A stretch of 64,000 nucleotides of DNA from an uncultured Bacteroidales bacterium (GTDB taxonomy: Bacteria; Bacteroidota; Bacteroidia; Bacteroidales; P3). The position numbers and the translations under genes are program-made. The stretch lies in assembly GCA_947168665.1 (NCBI GenBank), contig CAMVMX010000012.1, forward strand, positions 1 to 64,000, written 5' to 3'. Shown piece after piece: positions 26,641 through 34,816 of this stretch. The notes below the pieces were generated by a model. That model did no database searches. It saw only the letters and a list, made by a program, of their open reading frames with translations, and was not told the origin of the DNA. Position 1 is the stretch's first letter. Each line of letters begins with the position of its first letter.

Positions 26641-28449
26641 TCAGTTAAGAAGGGCTGAGTTTTTGACAAGCTGGCTGTAGCGCCCGTCCAGCTGGAGGAG
26701 CTGGGCATGGGTACCCGTCTCGACGATGCGCCCGCCTTCGAGAACCACAATGAGTTGTGCGGCGGCGACAGTGGAGAGCCTGTGGGCAATGACGAGTGCG
26801 GTGCGTCCGGCCAGGAGGGACTGGAGGGATTGGCGGACAAGGGCTTCGCTCTCGGTGTCGAGGGCACTGGTGGCCTCGTCGAGGATGAGCAGGTCGGGCT
26901 GGCGGAGAACGGCACGGGCGATGCTGATGCGTTGCCGCTGGCCGCCGCTGAGGAGGGCGCCGCTGTCGCCCACGGGGGTATCGTAGGCTTGCGGCAGGGA
27001 GAGGATGAAGCCGTGGGCCTGCGCACCCCGGGCAGCCTGGACGATTTGCTGAGTGGTGGCGGCGGGGGTTCCGTAGGCGATGTTGTTGCGGACGGTGTCG
27101 TTGAAGAGGAAGGTGTGCTGGTCGACAACACCTATGCGCTGCCGGAGCGATTGGGTGGAGAATGACTGGATGGGCTGTCCGTCAATGAGTATTTGGCCGG
27201 CGGTGGGTTCATGGAACCGCATCAGGAGGTCGGCAAGGGTTGATTTGCCAGAGCCGGAGCTGCCCACAAGAGCCACTGTGGAGCCGCGCGGAATGGTGAG
27301 GTTGATGTCGGTGAGGACCTCGGTGCCGGGGATGTAGCTGAAATGGAGGCCCCGGATTTCGATTTGCTGTTTGAGGCCGGGGAAAGGTTTTGCCGCCGGG
27401 GAGTCGGGCAGGGTTTCGGGCAGTTCGAGAAACTGGACGATGCGCTCGGTACAGGCCTTGCCCTTTTTGATTTGGGAGATGGCTGTAGTGAGTTCCTTGG
27501 CAGGGGGTATCATGAGCACAAACATCATGATGTAGGAAACGAAGAGGTCGGGGGTGATGCCGACATCGCCTCTGATGACCAACGACGACCCGAAAAGGAG
27601 GATGCCGATGACGACACAGTTGCCGAGGAAGTCGCTGACGGGCGAGGCAAGGTCTACACGCCTGAACACTCGGATGCGGAGACGGGCATGCCGGGCCGAA
27701 GCCTGGCGGAAACGCCGGTTGGAGAAACCTATGGCGGTATAGGCTTTGATGATTTTGAGTCCGATGATGGTCTCTTCCATGAGCGACATGAGGAAGGAGT
27801 TGCGCTGCTGCAACTCGGCCGACTCGCGGCGCAGACGGTGGGTGATGCCGGAGATGACGAAGGCGACAATGGGGAACATGCAGAGCACAAACAGCGTGAG
27901 CCTCACGCTGATGTAGAAAAGCATGGCAATGTAAAGAACCAGGCTCACAATGGCGGCCAAAAGTTGCTGGAGAGAGCCGAGAGTACTCTGGTCATACTCG
28001 GTGATGTCGCCCGCAAAGCGGGAGAGGATATCGCCCCGGCGGTGGGTGCCGAAGAAGGAGAGAGGCAGACGGAGCACTTTGTGGAAAAGGCGGCTGCGGA
28101 GGTCTCGCACAATGTTGGCACGGACGATTGAAATCTGGACGAGCGACAGATAGCTGAAAATATTCTTGCAGGCATATAGCCCCAGCAGGATGAGCGAGAA
28201 GTAGACAAGCGCATGTTTGGGGCCGAAGGTGATGAGACGGTCATAGAGAGCTTGCAAGGCCTGGGAGAGCAGACTGGCATCGGCGGCGGGCGCTACCGGG
28301 ACCGTCTGGCCTGAGGGGAACAGAATCTTGACAAAGTCGGCCACCGAAAGGGCCGTGGCCATGGTGAACACCACCGAGAGCACCACAAGAAGCCCGTATG
28401 CCGCCAGACGGGCGGCATAGGGGCGGGCATGGTGTAGGGTGAACGACAT
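26641..28449 (-). CDS. Lipid A/LPS exporter-like ABC transporter (MsbA family)
   Basis: 602 residues: an N-terminal six-helix ABC exporter domain (about 10-330), then an ATPase domain with Walker A VGSSGSGKST, signature LSGGQRQRISIARA, Walker B LLILDEATSALD and H-loop IAHRLS. The single-chain half-transporter form and the preference for LPS-type neighbours fit MsbA-like exporters that flip lipid A-core across the inner membrane, but multidrug exporters of the same family cannot be excluded. The stretch at about 40-65 carries an extra extracytoplasmic loop (SGQTVPVAPAADASLL) often seen in Bacteroidota members. Follows purB by 15 bp. Confidence 0.85.
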   Translation of the reverse strand: MSFTLHHARPYAARLAAYGLLVVLSVVFTMATALSVADFVKILFPSGQTVPVAPAADASLLSQALQALYDRLITFGPKHALVYFSLILLGLYACKNIFSYLSLVQISIVRANIVRDLRSRLFHKVLRLPLSFFGTHRRGDILSRFAGDITEYDQSTLGSLQQLLAAIVSLVLYIAMLFYISVRLTLFVLCMFPIVAFVISGITHRLRRESAELQQRNSFLMSLMEETIIGLKIIKAYTAIGFSNRRFRQASARHARLRIRVFRRVDLASPVSDFLGNCVVIGILLFGSSLVIRGDVGITPDLFVSYIMMFVLMIPPAKELTTAISQIKKGKACTERIVQFLELPETLPDSPAAKPFPGLKQQIEIRGLHFSYIPGTEVLTDINLTIPRGSTVALVGSSGSGKSTLADLLMRFHEPTAGQILIDGQPIQSFSTQSLRQRIGVVDQHTFLFNDTVRNNIAYGTPAATTQQIVQAARGAQAHGFILSLPQAYDTPVGDSGALLSGGQRQRISIARAVLRQPDLLILDEATSALDTESEALVRQSLQSLLAGRTALVIAHRLSTVAAAQLIVVLEGGRIVETGTHAQLLQLDGRYSQLVKNSALLN

Positions 28450-28464
28450 GGGCCGGAGAGGTTG

Positions 28465-29820
28465 TTAGCTCAGTTTGTAGCCTATGTAGTTGTGGGGAGT
28501 TATATTGCGGATGCGGTCTTTGACGGAGGGGTCAACCTGCAGGGTGTCGACAAAGTCGGCAATGGTCTGGGCGGTGACTTTCTGGTTTGTGCGCGTGAGC
28601 TGCTTGAGAGTCTCGTAGGGATTGGGGTAGCCTACGGAACGCAATATCGTCTGGATGGCTTCGGCCACAACAGCCCAATTGTTCTCCAGGTCGTTATAGA
28701 TGGCTTGCTCGTTGAGGAGGAGTTTGCCCAGTCCCTTCTCAAGCGAGGCGAGGGAGATGAGCGTGTGCGCAACAGGAACCCCAATATTGCGGCTGACGGT
28801 AGAGTCGGTGAGGTCGCGCTGCAGACGGGATATTGGCAGTTTGTGGCTCAGATGTTCAAATATGGCATTGGCCAGGCCGAGGTTCCCTTCGGCGTTCTCG
28901 AAATCGATGGGGTTCACCTTGTGGGGCATGGCCGAGGAGCCTACTTCGCCGGCTTTGATTTGCTGCTTGAAGTATTCCATCGAGATATAAGTCCACATAT
29001 CGCGACAGAGGTCAATCAGGATGACGTTAATCCGCTTGCAGTTGTCGAAATAGGCGGCCATGTTGTCGTAGTTTTCAATCTGGGTTGTGTATTGCAGACG
29101 TTCCAGACCCAGATGCTCGGCCACAAAACGGTTGCCAAACTCGCGCCAGTCGACATCGGGATAGGCAACAAGATGGGCATTGAAGTTTCCCGTGGCCCCG
29201 CCAAACTTGGCCGAGAAGGGAATCTGCGAGAAGTAGTCAAGCTGCCGCCGCATACGGTAGACGAAAACCATTATCTCTTTGCCCAACGATGTGGGCGACG
29301 CCGGCTGGCCGTGGGTATGCGCCAGCATGGGGATGTCGGCCCACTGGTGGGCACGCCCGTCAAGCAGCGCAAGGATGGCCTCATAGCGGGGCAGGAGAAC
29401 CTGCTCGTGGCATTCCTTGAGGAGCAGCGGGACGGAGGTGTTGTTGATGTCCTGCGAAGTAAGTCCGAAATGGATGAACTCCTTATATTGCTCAAGGCCG
29501 AGACTGTCGAAACGGCGCTTGATGAAATATTCCACTGCCTTGACATCGTGATTGGTGGTTTTCTCTATTTCCTTCACCTCAAGAGCCTCCTGGTCCGAGA
29601 AGTTGCGATAGATGGCACGCAACTGCTCCGGAAGTTCCGGCCTCTGGGCAAAAAGCTGCTGCATAGGCAACTGCGGGAGACTGCCCAAGGCAATGAAATA
29701 CTCAATTTCGATGCGGACACGGTAACGGATCAGAGCCCCCTCGGAAAAGAAGTCGGCCAAGGGCTCCACCTTGCTGCGGTAGCGTCCGTCAATGGGGGAG
29801 ATTGCGTTAAGACTGTTCAT
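28465..29820 (-). CDS. purB: Adenylosuccinate lyase
   Basis: 451 residues from ATG 29820, where the family N-terminus NAISPIDGRYRSK begins; an upstream non-ATG reading would overlap the previous gene. The fumarase-superfamily signature GSSAMPHKVNPIDFENAEGN is intact. The enzyme acts twice in purine synthesis, releasing fumarate from SAICAR and from adenylosuccinate. The ATG lies one base after the stop of the PHP phosphatase gene, which indicates translational coupling. The MsbA-like gene follows in the same operon. Confidence 0.95.
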   Translation of the reverse strand: MNSLNAISPIDGRYRSKVEPLADFFSEGALIRYRVRIEIEYFIALGSLPQLPMQQLFAQRPELPEQLRAIYRNFSDQEALEVKEIEKTTNHDVKAVEYFIKRRFDSLGLEQYKEFIHFGLTSQDINNTSVPLLLKECHEQVLLPRYEAILALLDGRAHQWADIPMLAHTHGQPASPTSLGKEIMVFVYRMRRQLDYFSQIPFSAKFGGATGNFNAHLVAYPDVDWREFGNRFVAEHLGLERLQYTTQIENYDNMAAYFDNCKRINVILIDLCRDMWTYISMEYFKQQIKAGEVGSSAMPHKVNPIDFENAEGNLGLANAIFEHLSHKLPISRLQRDLTDSTVSRNIGVPVAHTLISLASLEKGLGKLLLNEQAIYNDLENNWAVVAEAIQTILRSVGYPNPYETLKQLTRTNQKVTAQTIADFVDTLQVDPSVKDRIRNITPHNYIGYKLS

Positions 29821-29821
29821 A

Positions 29822-30601
29822 TCAGATTTTGTTGGATTTGACAGATTCGTTACTGTCAACTTGATTGTTCAGGAACTTGTGTTGCTCAATAAGTTTGATA
29901 ACCTTGCGGTCGTGGGAGGCATCGATGAGGGCCTGGGCATAGAGGGTGTTGTGCATATCGGTGCCCAGAAATTCAACCCATCCCTTCTCAATCATTTCGA
30001 ATGCCTTGCGGCGCGGTCCCTCGCCATAAAACCCTATCAGGGAAAGGATATTTATCTGGAAGTAGACTCCCATGTCCTTGAGATGCTCCAGTTTCAACGA
30101 CGAGCTGCTGTAGTAGGGATACCTCTCGGGGTGGGCCAGAATGATTTCGTAATTCTTCATCTGTAGGTCGAACATCACCTGGTCGAGCCCTATCACCTGT
30201 TGGTGAAGCGAGAACTCCGTGAGTAAATATTTGCCACCAACCAGGAGAAACTTGTTCTGCTTGACCCTGTCGGCAAAGCCACTGTCGACACGGTACTCGC
30301 CTGCAACACCTTTCAACTCGGGGATGCCCTGCGCGTTGGCGCTGGCGAAGTCGAGTTTCATATTGTCGTAGCGGCGCAGTATATCCTCCTCTTCATTAGG
30401 GAAGCGGGGGAACTGATAGTGAGGAGTACATATCACACGCTCAAAACCTGCATCGCGCATCACCTTCATGCAAGCCAGCGACTCCTCGTTGCTCTTCGAA
30501 CCGTCGTCGACACCTGGCAGCATGTGGCAGTGGATGTCCACGCCCAGCGGTGCAAAAGTGGGGATGGCTGTTTTAGATTTTGGCTTAAAAAAATCGAACA
30601 T
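29822..30601 (-). CDS. PHP-domain tyrosine-protein phosphatase (CpsB/CapC/YwqE type)
   Basis: 259 residues. The metal-binding motif is DIHCHMLPGVDDG (Asp22, His24, His26), followed by CTPHY, LTEFS, LAHPERY and GTDMHN, which match the CpsB/YwqE manganese-dependent protein-tyrosine phosphatases. In Firmicutes these counteract a tyrosine kinase controlling capsule or exopolysaccharide assembly. No Wzc-like kinase is encoded in this window, so its target here is unknown. It lies 22 bp after murA and is coupled to purB. Confidence 0.87.
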   Translation of the reverse strand: MFDFFKPKSKTAIPTFAPLGVDIHCHMLPGVDDGSKSNEESLACMKVMRDAGFERVICTPHYQFPRFPNEEEDILRRYDNMKLDFASANAQGIPELKGVAGEYRVDSGFADRVKQNKFLLVGGKYLLTEFSLHQQVIGLDQVMFDLQMKNYEIILAHPERYPYYSSSSLKLEHLKDMGVYFQINILSLIGFYGEGPRRKAFEMIEKGWVEFLGTDMHNTLYAQALIDASHDRKVIKLIEQHKFLNNQVDSNESVKSNKI

Positions 30602-30623
30602 AACTTATTGTGTATTGTAATTA

Positions 30624-31949
30624 TTAATCAACACGTTTAATGTCGGCTCCAAGCAGGCGCAGACGCTCGTCGATGTGCTGGTAGCCGCGGTCTATCTGCT
30701 CAATGTTGTCGATGCGACTCTTTCCCTCGGCCGAAAGGGCGGCGATGAGCAGCGCCACTCCGGCACGGATGTCGGGCGACGACATCCGGACCCCCCGCAG
30801 CCTGTGCTGCTGGTCCAGCCCGATGACCGTAGCGCGGTGAGGGTCGCACAGGATAATCTGCGCACCCATATCAATCAGCTTGTCGACAAAGAAGAGACGG
30901 CTCTCAAACATCTTCTGATGTATCAGCACACTGCCCCGCGCCTGGGTGGCCACCACCAGGGCAATGCTGATAAGGTCGGGCGTGAACCCCGGCCACGGAG
31001 CATCGGCAATCGTCATGATTGAACCATCCATGAAGCGCTCAATCTCATAATGCTCCTGCGAGGGGACGAAAAGGTCATCGCCCCGCTGCCACACCTCTAT
31101 CCCCAGCCGGCGGAACACCTTGGGGATGAGACCCAGATGCTCCATTCCCACATTGGGAATCGTGATGTCGCTTTGCGTCATAGCCGCCATCCCGATAAAC
31201 GAACCCACCTCAATCATATCCGGCAGGAGGCAATGATGGCATCCCTCTAACTCCGAAACACCTTGGATGGTGAGCAAGTTGGATCCCACGCCGCTAATCC
31301 TGGCCCCCATTCGGTTGAGCATATTGCACAACTGGTATATGTAAGGCTCACAGGCGGCGTTCATGATGGTGGTGATTCCTTGCGCCATGACCGATGCCAT
31401 GATAATATTGGCTGTGCCCGTCACCGAAGCTTCATCAAGCAGCATATAGCATCCTTTCAATTGCTTGGCCTCTACACGGTAACCCCCTCGGCGGTAAGTC
31501 ACGGTGGCACCGAGCTTCTCCATGCCGAGGAAATGGGTATCCAGACGGCGGCGTCCTATTTTGTCGCCGCCAGGCTGCGGCACCACAGCTTTGCCATAGC
31601 GTGCCAGCAGCGGCCCCACAACCATGATGGAACCCCGCAGGGCTGCAGCCTGCTGTGCAAAATCATCACTCTCCAGCATATCGAGATTCACCTCGTCGGC
31701 CTGAAACTCATAGCTCCGTCCCTCGGTGAGAATCTCACGGTCGTCGTTCAGCCGACGCACCTTCACCCCCAGCAGCTGCAACAGACTGATGAGCTTGTTG
31801 ACATCGCGGATGTCCGGCACATTGTCGATAGTAACCTTGTCGCTGGTCAACAGCACAGCACAAATCACCTGCAAGGCCTCGTTCTTTGCGCCCTGGGGGT
31901 GGATTGTGCCATGCAGCTTATGGCCGCCTATTATCTCAAATGAAGACAT
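30624..31949 (-). CDS. murA: UDP-N-acetylglucosamine 1-carboxyvinyltransferase MurA
   Basis: 441 residues from ATG 31949. First committed step of peptidoglycan synthesis: transfer of enolpyruvate from PEP to UDP-GlcNAc. The catalytic lysine region GAKNEAL (Lys22) and IGRRRLDTHF are conserved. The active-site loop reads PQPGGDKIG, so the position of E. coli Cys115 (GGC) is Asp129 here. Enzymes with Asp at this place remain active but are not alkylated by fosfomycin. It lies 18 bp after DUF4290 in the minus-strand operon. Confidence 0.95.
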   Translation of the reverse strand: MSSFEIIGGHKLHGTIHPQGAKNEALQVICAVLLTSDKVTIDNVPDIRDVNKLISLLQLLGVKVRRLNDDREILTEGRSYEFQADEVNLDMLESDDFAQQAAALRGSIMVVGPLLARYGKAVVPQPGGDKIGRRRLDTHFLGMEKLGATVTYRRGGYRVEAKQLKGCYMLLDEASVTGTANIIMASVMAQGITTIMNAACEPYIYQLCNMLNRMGARISGVGSNLLTIQGVSELEGCHHCLLPDMIEVGSFIGMAAMTQSDITIPNVGMEHLGLIPKVFRRLGIEVWQRGDDLFVPSQEHYEIERFMDGSIMTIADAPWPGFTPDLISIALVVATQARGSVLIHQKMFESRLFFVDKLIDMGAQIILCDPHRATVIGLDQQHRLRGVRMSSPDIRAGVALLIAALSAEGKSRIDNIEQIDRGYQHIDERLRLLGADIKRVD

Positions 31950-31967
31950 AACTGACAACGAATCTTG

Positions 31968-32579
31968 TTACTTCTTTTTCTTCTTCTTTTTGTGAGTCCC
32001 GTTGGCGCGGCGCTCCTCGTCGGTGCCTTTCAGATACTCGCGGAAATCTTTGAACTGGAAATCGACAGGCAAGTGGAGTTTCTGGTCAGACAGGCTTTCC
32101 AGCTGATGCTGTATCACATCGTCCTCGACCGTGTCGCAGTTCCAAAGCAGATAGTCGCGCTTCATGGCATGCGCCATCAGCCTTACAAGTTCGTCGCGCT
32201 CCTCCCCTTCCGGGTATTCAGCCACACGCTTAATCATATTCTCCATGATGGAGCCATAGTGGCGGAAACGGGATTTCTCATGATGATAGCCTATGGCGTT
32301 AGGCTTGAACTCCACAGACTCCTCACGCGTGATCTCATACGGCACATCGACATCCAGCTCCCAATTGGCCAGAATCATCAAATGGACCCAAAACTTGCGC
32401 TTATAGTTGGCGGCATCTTTGGGGTCGGGGCTGTTCTGAGCCATTATGTCGACGATGGCCGATGCCATCACATTCCGCTTATCGCGGTCCTCGACAGTCT
32501 TGGTGTACTGTATCAGTTTGTATATATTACGCCCGTAGTCGTTAATTATCAGTTTTGTTCGTTGGGTGTTATATTCCAT
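31968..32579 (-). CDS. DUF4290 family protein
   Basis: 203 residues. The N-terminal MEYNTQRTKLIINDYGRNIYKLI is the signature of DUF4290, a helical protein family known almost only from Bacteroidota and commonly located next to murA, as here. No catalytic motif or signal peptide is visible, so it is probably cytoplasmic. The C-terminus ends in a run of seven lysines after HK, an unusual polybasic tail that could contact nucleic acid or membrane. Function unknown. Confidence 0.88.
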   Translation of the reverse strand: MEYNTQRTKLIINDYGRNIYKLIQYTKTVEDRDKRNVMASAIVDIMAQNSPDPKDAANYKRKFWVHLMILANWELDVDVPYEITREESVEFKPNAIGYHHEKSRFRHYGSIMENMIKRVAEYPEGEERDELVRLMAHAMKRDYLLWNCDTVEDDVIQHQLESLSDQKLHLPVDFQFKDFREYLKGTDEERRANGTHKKKKKKK

Positions 32580-32623
32580 CTTATTCTAATTATTACTCTT
32601 TTTTGCCGGGAGCAGAAGGCGCA

Positions 32624-33319
32624 TCAATATATGCCTCCCATATAATAGGGATTGAACGGCATGGCCATGCGATAATAGTCGGTCGGCGAGGCATACATGC
32701 CCCATGGTCCGCCAAACCCATGCATCCATGCGTCGTGATACATGTAGGGCAATGTGCCATAGTGGTCGCGCAGCACCGTGAACGAGAGACTCAGGAAACT
32801 ATCCTCATTGAAACGGAACGCGGCAGCGGCCGATATAGCCGTGGCCGACACATTCAGCATTTCGCCGTTGGCCAATCCATACAGCGGGGCGTAGCTGCCG
32901 CTGATGTGATAAAGCGCACCCGCCAGCCACACATTCTTCCCTGCTTGATACACCGCCTCCACATGAGCCGATACCAATCCTGTACCCCCGTTGCGCTTAT
33001 AGGGGACAAGACTCTTGGCCGGTTTCGAAAGCGTGAAGTTCGGGTTGAGACCCATGTCGGACGTGATTCTGAATCCCCCGCTGACAACCCATCGGTTGCT
33101 TGGCCTATAAACCAGCGACGGAGCCACCGACGTGAAAAGCCTGTTGTCGCCGTTGGCTGAACCCATAAATCCGGTTCCCACCATAAGATGGGGCTCCCAC
33201 TTAGGCATACGGACACTGTCGTTCCCGATGCCGTCCGGCAACAAAAACTGCGCATGGGCCACGCCTTGACGCAGCGACATCGCCATAATCAACAGCAGTA
33301 TAAACTTCAATCTTTTCAT
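32624..33319 (-). CDS. Conserved secreted/envelope protein, function unknown
   Basis: 231 residues with a clear signal peptide (KFILLLIMAMSLRQGVAHAQ). The mature part alternates polar and hydrophobic residues with aromatic ends (SLVYRPSNRWVVSGGFRITS; NVWLAGALYHISGSYAP; SFLSLSFTVLRDH), which suggests a small outer-membrane beta-barrel. The C-terminus is rich in Tyr, Met, Gly and Pro (PWGMYASPTDYYRMAMPFNPYYMGG). No named family recognised. It lies 44 bp upstream of DUF4290 and 52 bp after rluD, so it is likely part of the operon. Confidence 0.65.
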   Translation of the reverse strand: MKRLKFILLLIMAMSLRQGVAHAQFLLPDGIGNDSVRMPKWEPHLMVGTGFMGSANGDNRLFTSVAPSLVYRPSNRWVVSGGFRITSDMGLNPNFTLSKPAKSLVPYKRNGGTGLVSAHVEAVYQAGKNVWLAGALYHISGSYAPLYGLANGEMLNVSATAISAAAAFRFNEDSFLSLSFTVLRDHYGTLPYMYHDAWMHGFGGPWGMYASPTDYYRMAMPFNPYYMGGIY

Positions 33320-33371
33320 TGCACAACTATAAAATTATTATTACAACGCACGCGAACTAATTTTATTGTGC

Positions 33372-34250
33372 CTACAGTTCCATTAATTTCATAAACGACG
33401 GCGGGAAAGGTGTTTTAAACTCCAGCCGCTTCCCGGTGACGGGGTGGACAAAACCCAGTTTGAAGGCATGAAGCGCCAGCCGATTGATGGGCGAAATGTC
33501 ATCCTTGTAGCCATACATCGGGTCGTGAACCACAGGATGCTTCTCCTCGCGCAGGTGAACCCTGATCTGATTGCGGCGGCCAGTTTCCAACCTCAACTCC
33601 AACAACGAATAGCGACGGCTGCGTTTCACCACCTTGTAGTGGGTCACGGCCAACTTGCCGCCATTGTCAGTCGGCGAGGAAAGCACACAATACTCCCCGT
33701 CAGTGAGCCATGAGCGGATTGTTCCCTCAGTGGGTTCCATCTTGCCCCACGCCACAGCCACATACGCGCGGTCGTAGACCGTGGCCTTCCAATCCTCCTC
33801 AAACTGCTTGGCCACCTGCTTCGATTTTGCCACAACCATCAATCCCGAAGTGTCGCGGTCCAGCCGGTGCACAACGTGGGCATGACTCCGCTGGTGGGTT
33901 AGGTACAAATACTTATTCAGCACTGTGATGACAGTTGTGTCGTTGACATTCTTACTGTACGACAACAGTCCTTCGTGCTTATTCACCACCAGCAAATGGG
34001 CATCCTCATACACAATGTCCAATTCCCTCGGACGGTACTTCTCTCTGAAGCCCACCTTCTCGACAGACACCTTCATGCCTGGCTGCAATTGGAAATTAAA
34101 CTGGCTGACCCGCCGCCCGTCTACAAAAACCTCGTGGGCGAGTATCTCTTTCACCTTCGTCCGGCTGCTGTCCGGCATTTTCTGTTCCAGAAACTCAAGC
34201 AGCCCGCAAACCGCGTCAACATTATATTCTACGTGTTTCACGTGAAACAT
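33372..34250 (-). CDS. rluD: RluA/RluD-family 23S rRNA pseudouridine synthase
   Basis: 292 residues: an N-terminal S4 RNA-binding domain (about 15-65, EFLEQKMPDSSRTKVKEIL) and the synthase domain with HRLDRDTSG, catalytic Asp131. It isomerises uridines in structured RNA; the exact site is inferred from family. The start codon and codons 2-6 (MFHVKH) are formed by a perfect parS palindrome. There is no alternative ATG before the S4 domain, so the parS is inside the reading frame. The symbol is by best resemblance; RluC-like specificity cannot be excluded. Confidence 0.88.
   Translation of the reverse strand: MFHVKHVEYNVDAVCGLLEFLEQKMPDSSRTKVKEILAHEVFVDGRRVSQFNFQLQPGMKVSVEKVGFREKYRPRELDIVYEDAHLLVVNKHEGLLSYSKNVNDTTVITVLNKYLYLTHQRSHAHVVHRLDRDTSGLMVVAKSKQVAKQFEEDWKATVYDRAYVAVAWGKMEPTEGTIRSWLTDGEYCVLSSPTDNGGKLAVTHYKVVKRSRRYSLLELRLETGRRNQIRVHLREEKHPVVHDPMYGYKDDISPINRLALHAFKLGFVHPVTGKRLEFKTPFPPSFMKLMEL
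34234..34249. other. parS centromere-like site
   Basis: TGTTTCACGTGAAACA, a perfect 16-bp palindrome identical to the widely conserved chromosomal parS sequence bound by ParB. It lies over the first codons of rluD, 2 kb from the putative replication origin. The parA and parB genes are not in the window. Confidence 0.85.
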
Positions 34251-34259
34251 TTATTTGGG

Positions 34260-34289
34260 TTATCAACATTATTTCTCAACTTATCAACA
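34260..34289 (+). other. Two DnaA-box-like 9-mers next to parS
   Basis: TTATCAACA occurs exactly at 34260-34268 and 34281-34289, 12 bp apart, in the 74-bp gap between the ybaK-like gene and rluD. The same 9-mer occurs in the putative origin at 36275. Confidence 0.6.
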
Positions 34290-34324
34290 GTCTCTCCCCT
34301 ACCCCACGGCCCAGCAACAATCGT

Positions 34325-34816
34325 TCAATACAAATCGAGGAATTCATACTTGTTGCCCGCACTTTCAATAAACCGCAGCATGTCGTCGTGGCTTATCACC
34401 AGAGAGGCGGTATTGTCGTTTGGGTGAAAACTCACTTTCTCGGCTTCCAGCAATTTGTCATCCACAAACAGTATCACCTCGTGATTGACATCGTTGACCA
34501 AGGTGAACAGCGACACCGAGCCAGGTTTCACCCCAAGGTAGCGCATCATTCTTTCGGGCGACGCAAACGACAGCTTTCCTTGGTGCAAACGGTGCTCAAT
34601 GTCGTGGATATTCATATTGTGCCGCGCATCCATGATTACCAGATAGTGCTTGTCGCCTTTGTGGTTACGGAAAAAGAGATTCTTGCACAACACAGTCCCC
34701 TCACCACGGTAGAATTGCTGAGCAATCTCGATGGTGGGAGCCTCGGGGTGCTCATAATAGTCGAATCCGATTCCCAGCTCTTTCAGCCGGTCGTATACCT
34801 GCTGCTGCCCTCTCAT
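34325..34816 (-). CDS. YbaK/ProX-type aminoacyl-tRNA deacylase
   Basis: 163 residues, one YbaK/EbsC domain. The conserved lysine lies in VLCKNLFFRNHKG (about residues 42-54), and the GVKPGSVSLFTLVND segment is typical of the freestanding prolyl-tRNA editing proteins ProX/PrdX. Such proteins remove wrongly attached alanine or cysteine from tRNA-Pro in trans. The gene overlaps the nadA stop by four bases (ATGA), so it is translationally coupled to nadA. Exact editing specificity cannot be read from the sequence. Confidence 0.85.
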   Translation of the reverse strand: MRGQQQVYDRLKELGIGFDYYEHPEAPTIEIAQQFYRGEGTVLCKNLFFRNHKGDKHYLVIMDARHNMNIHDIEHRLHQGKLSFASPERMMRYLGVKPGSVSLFTLVNDVNHEVILFVDDKLLEAEKVSFHPNDNTASLVISHDDMLRFIESAGNKYEFLDLY

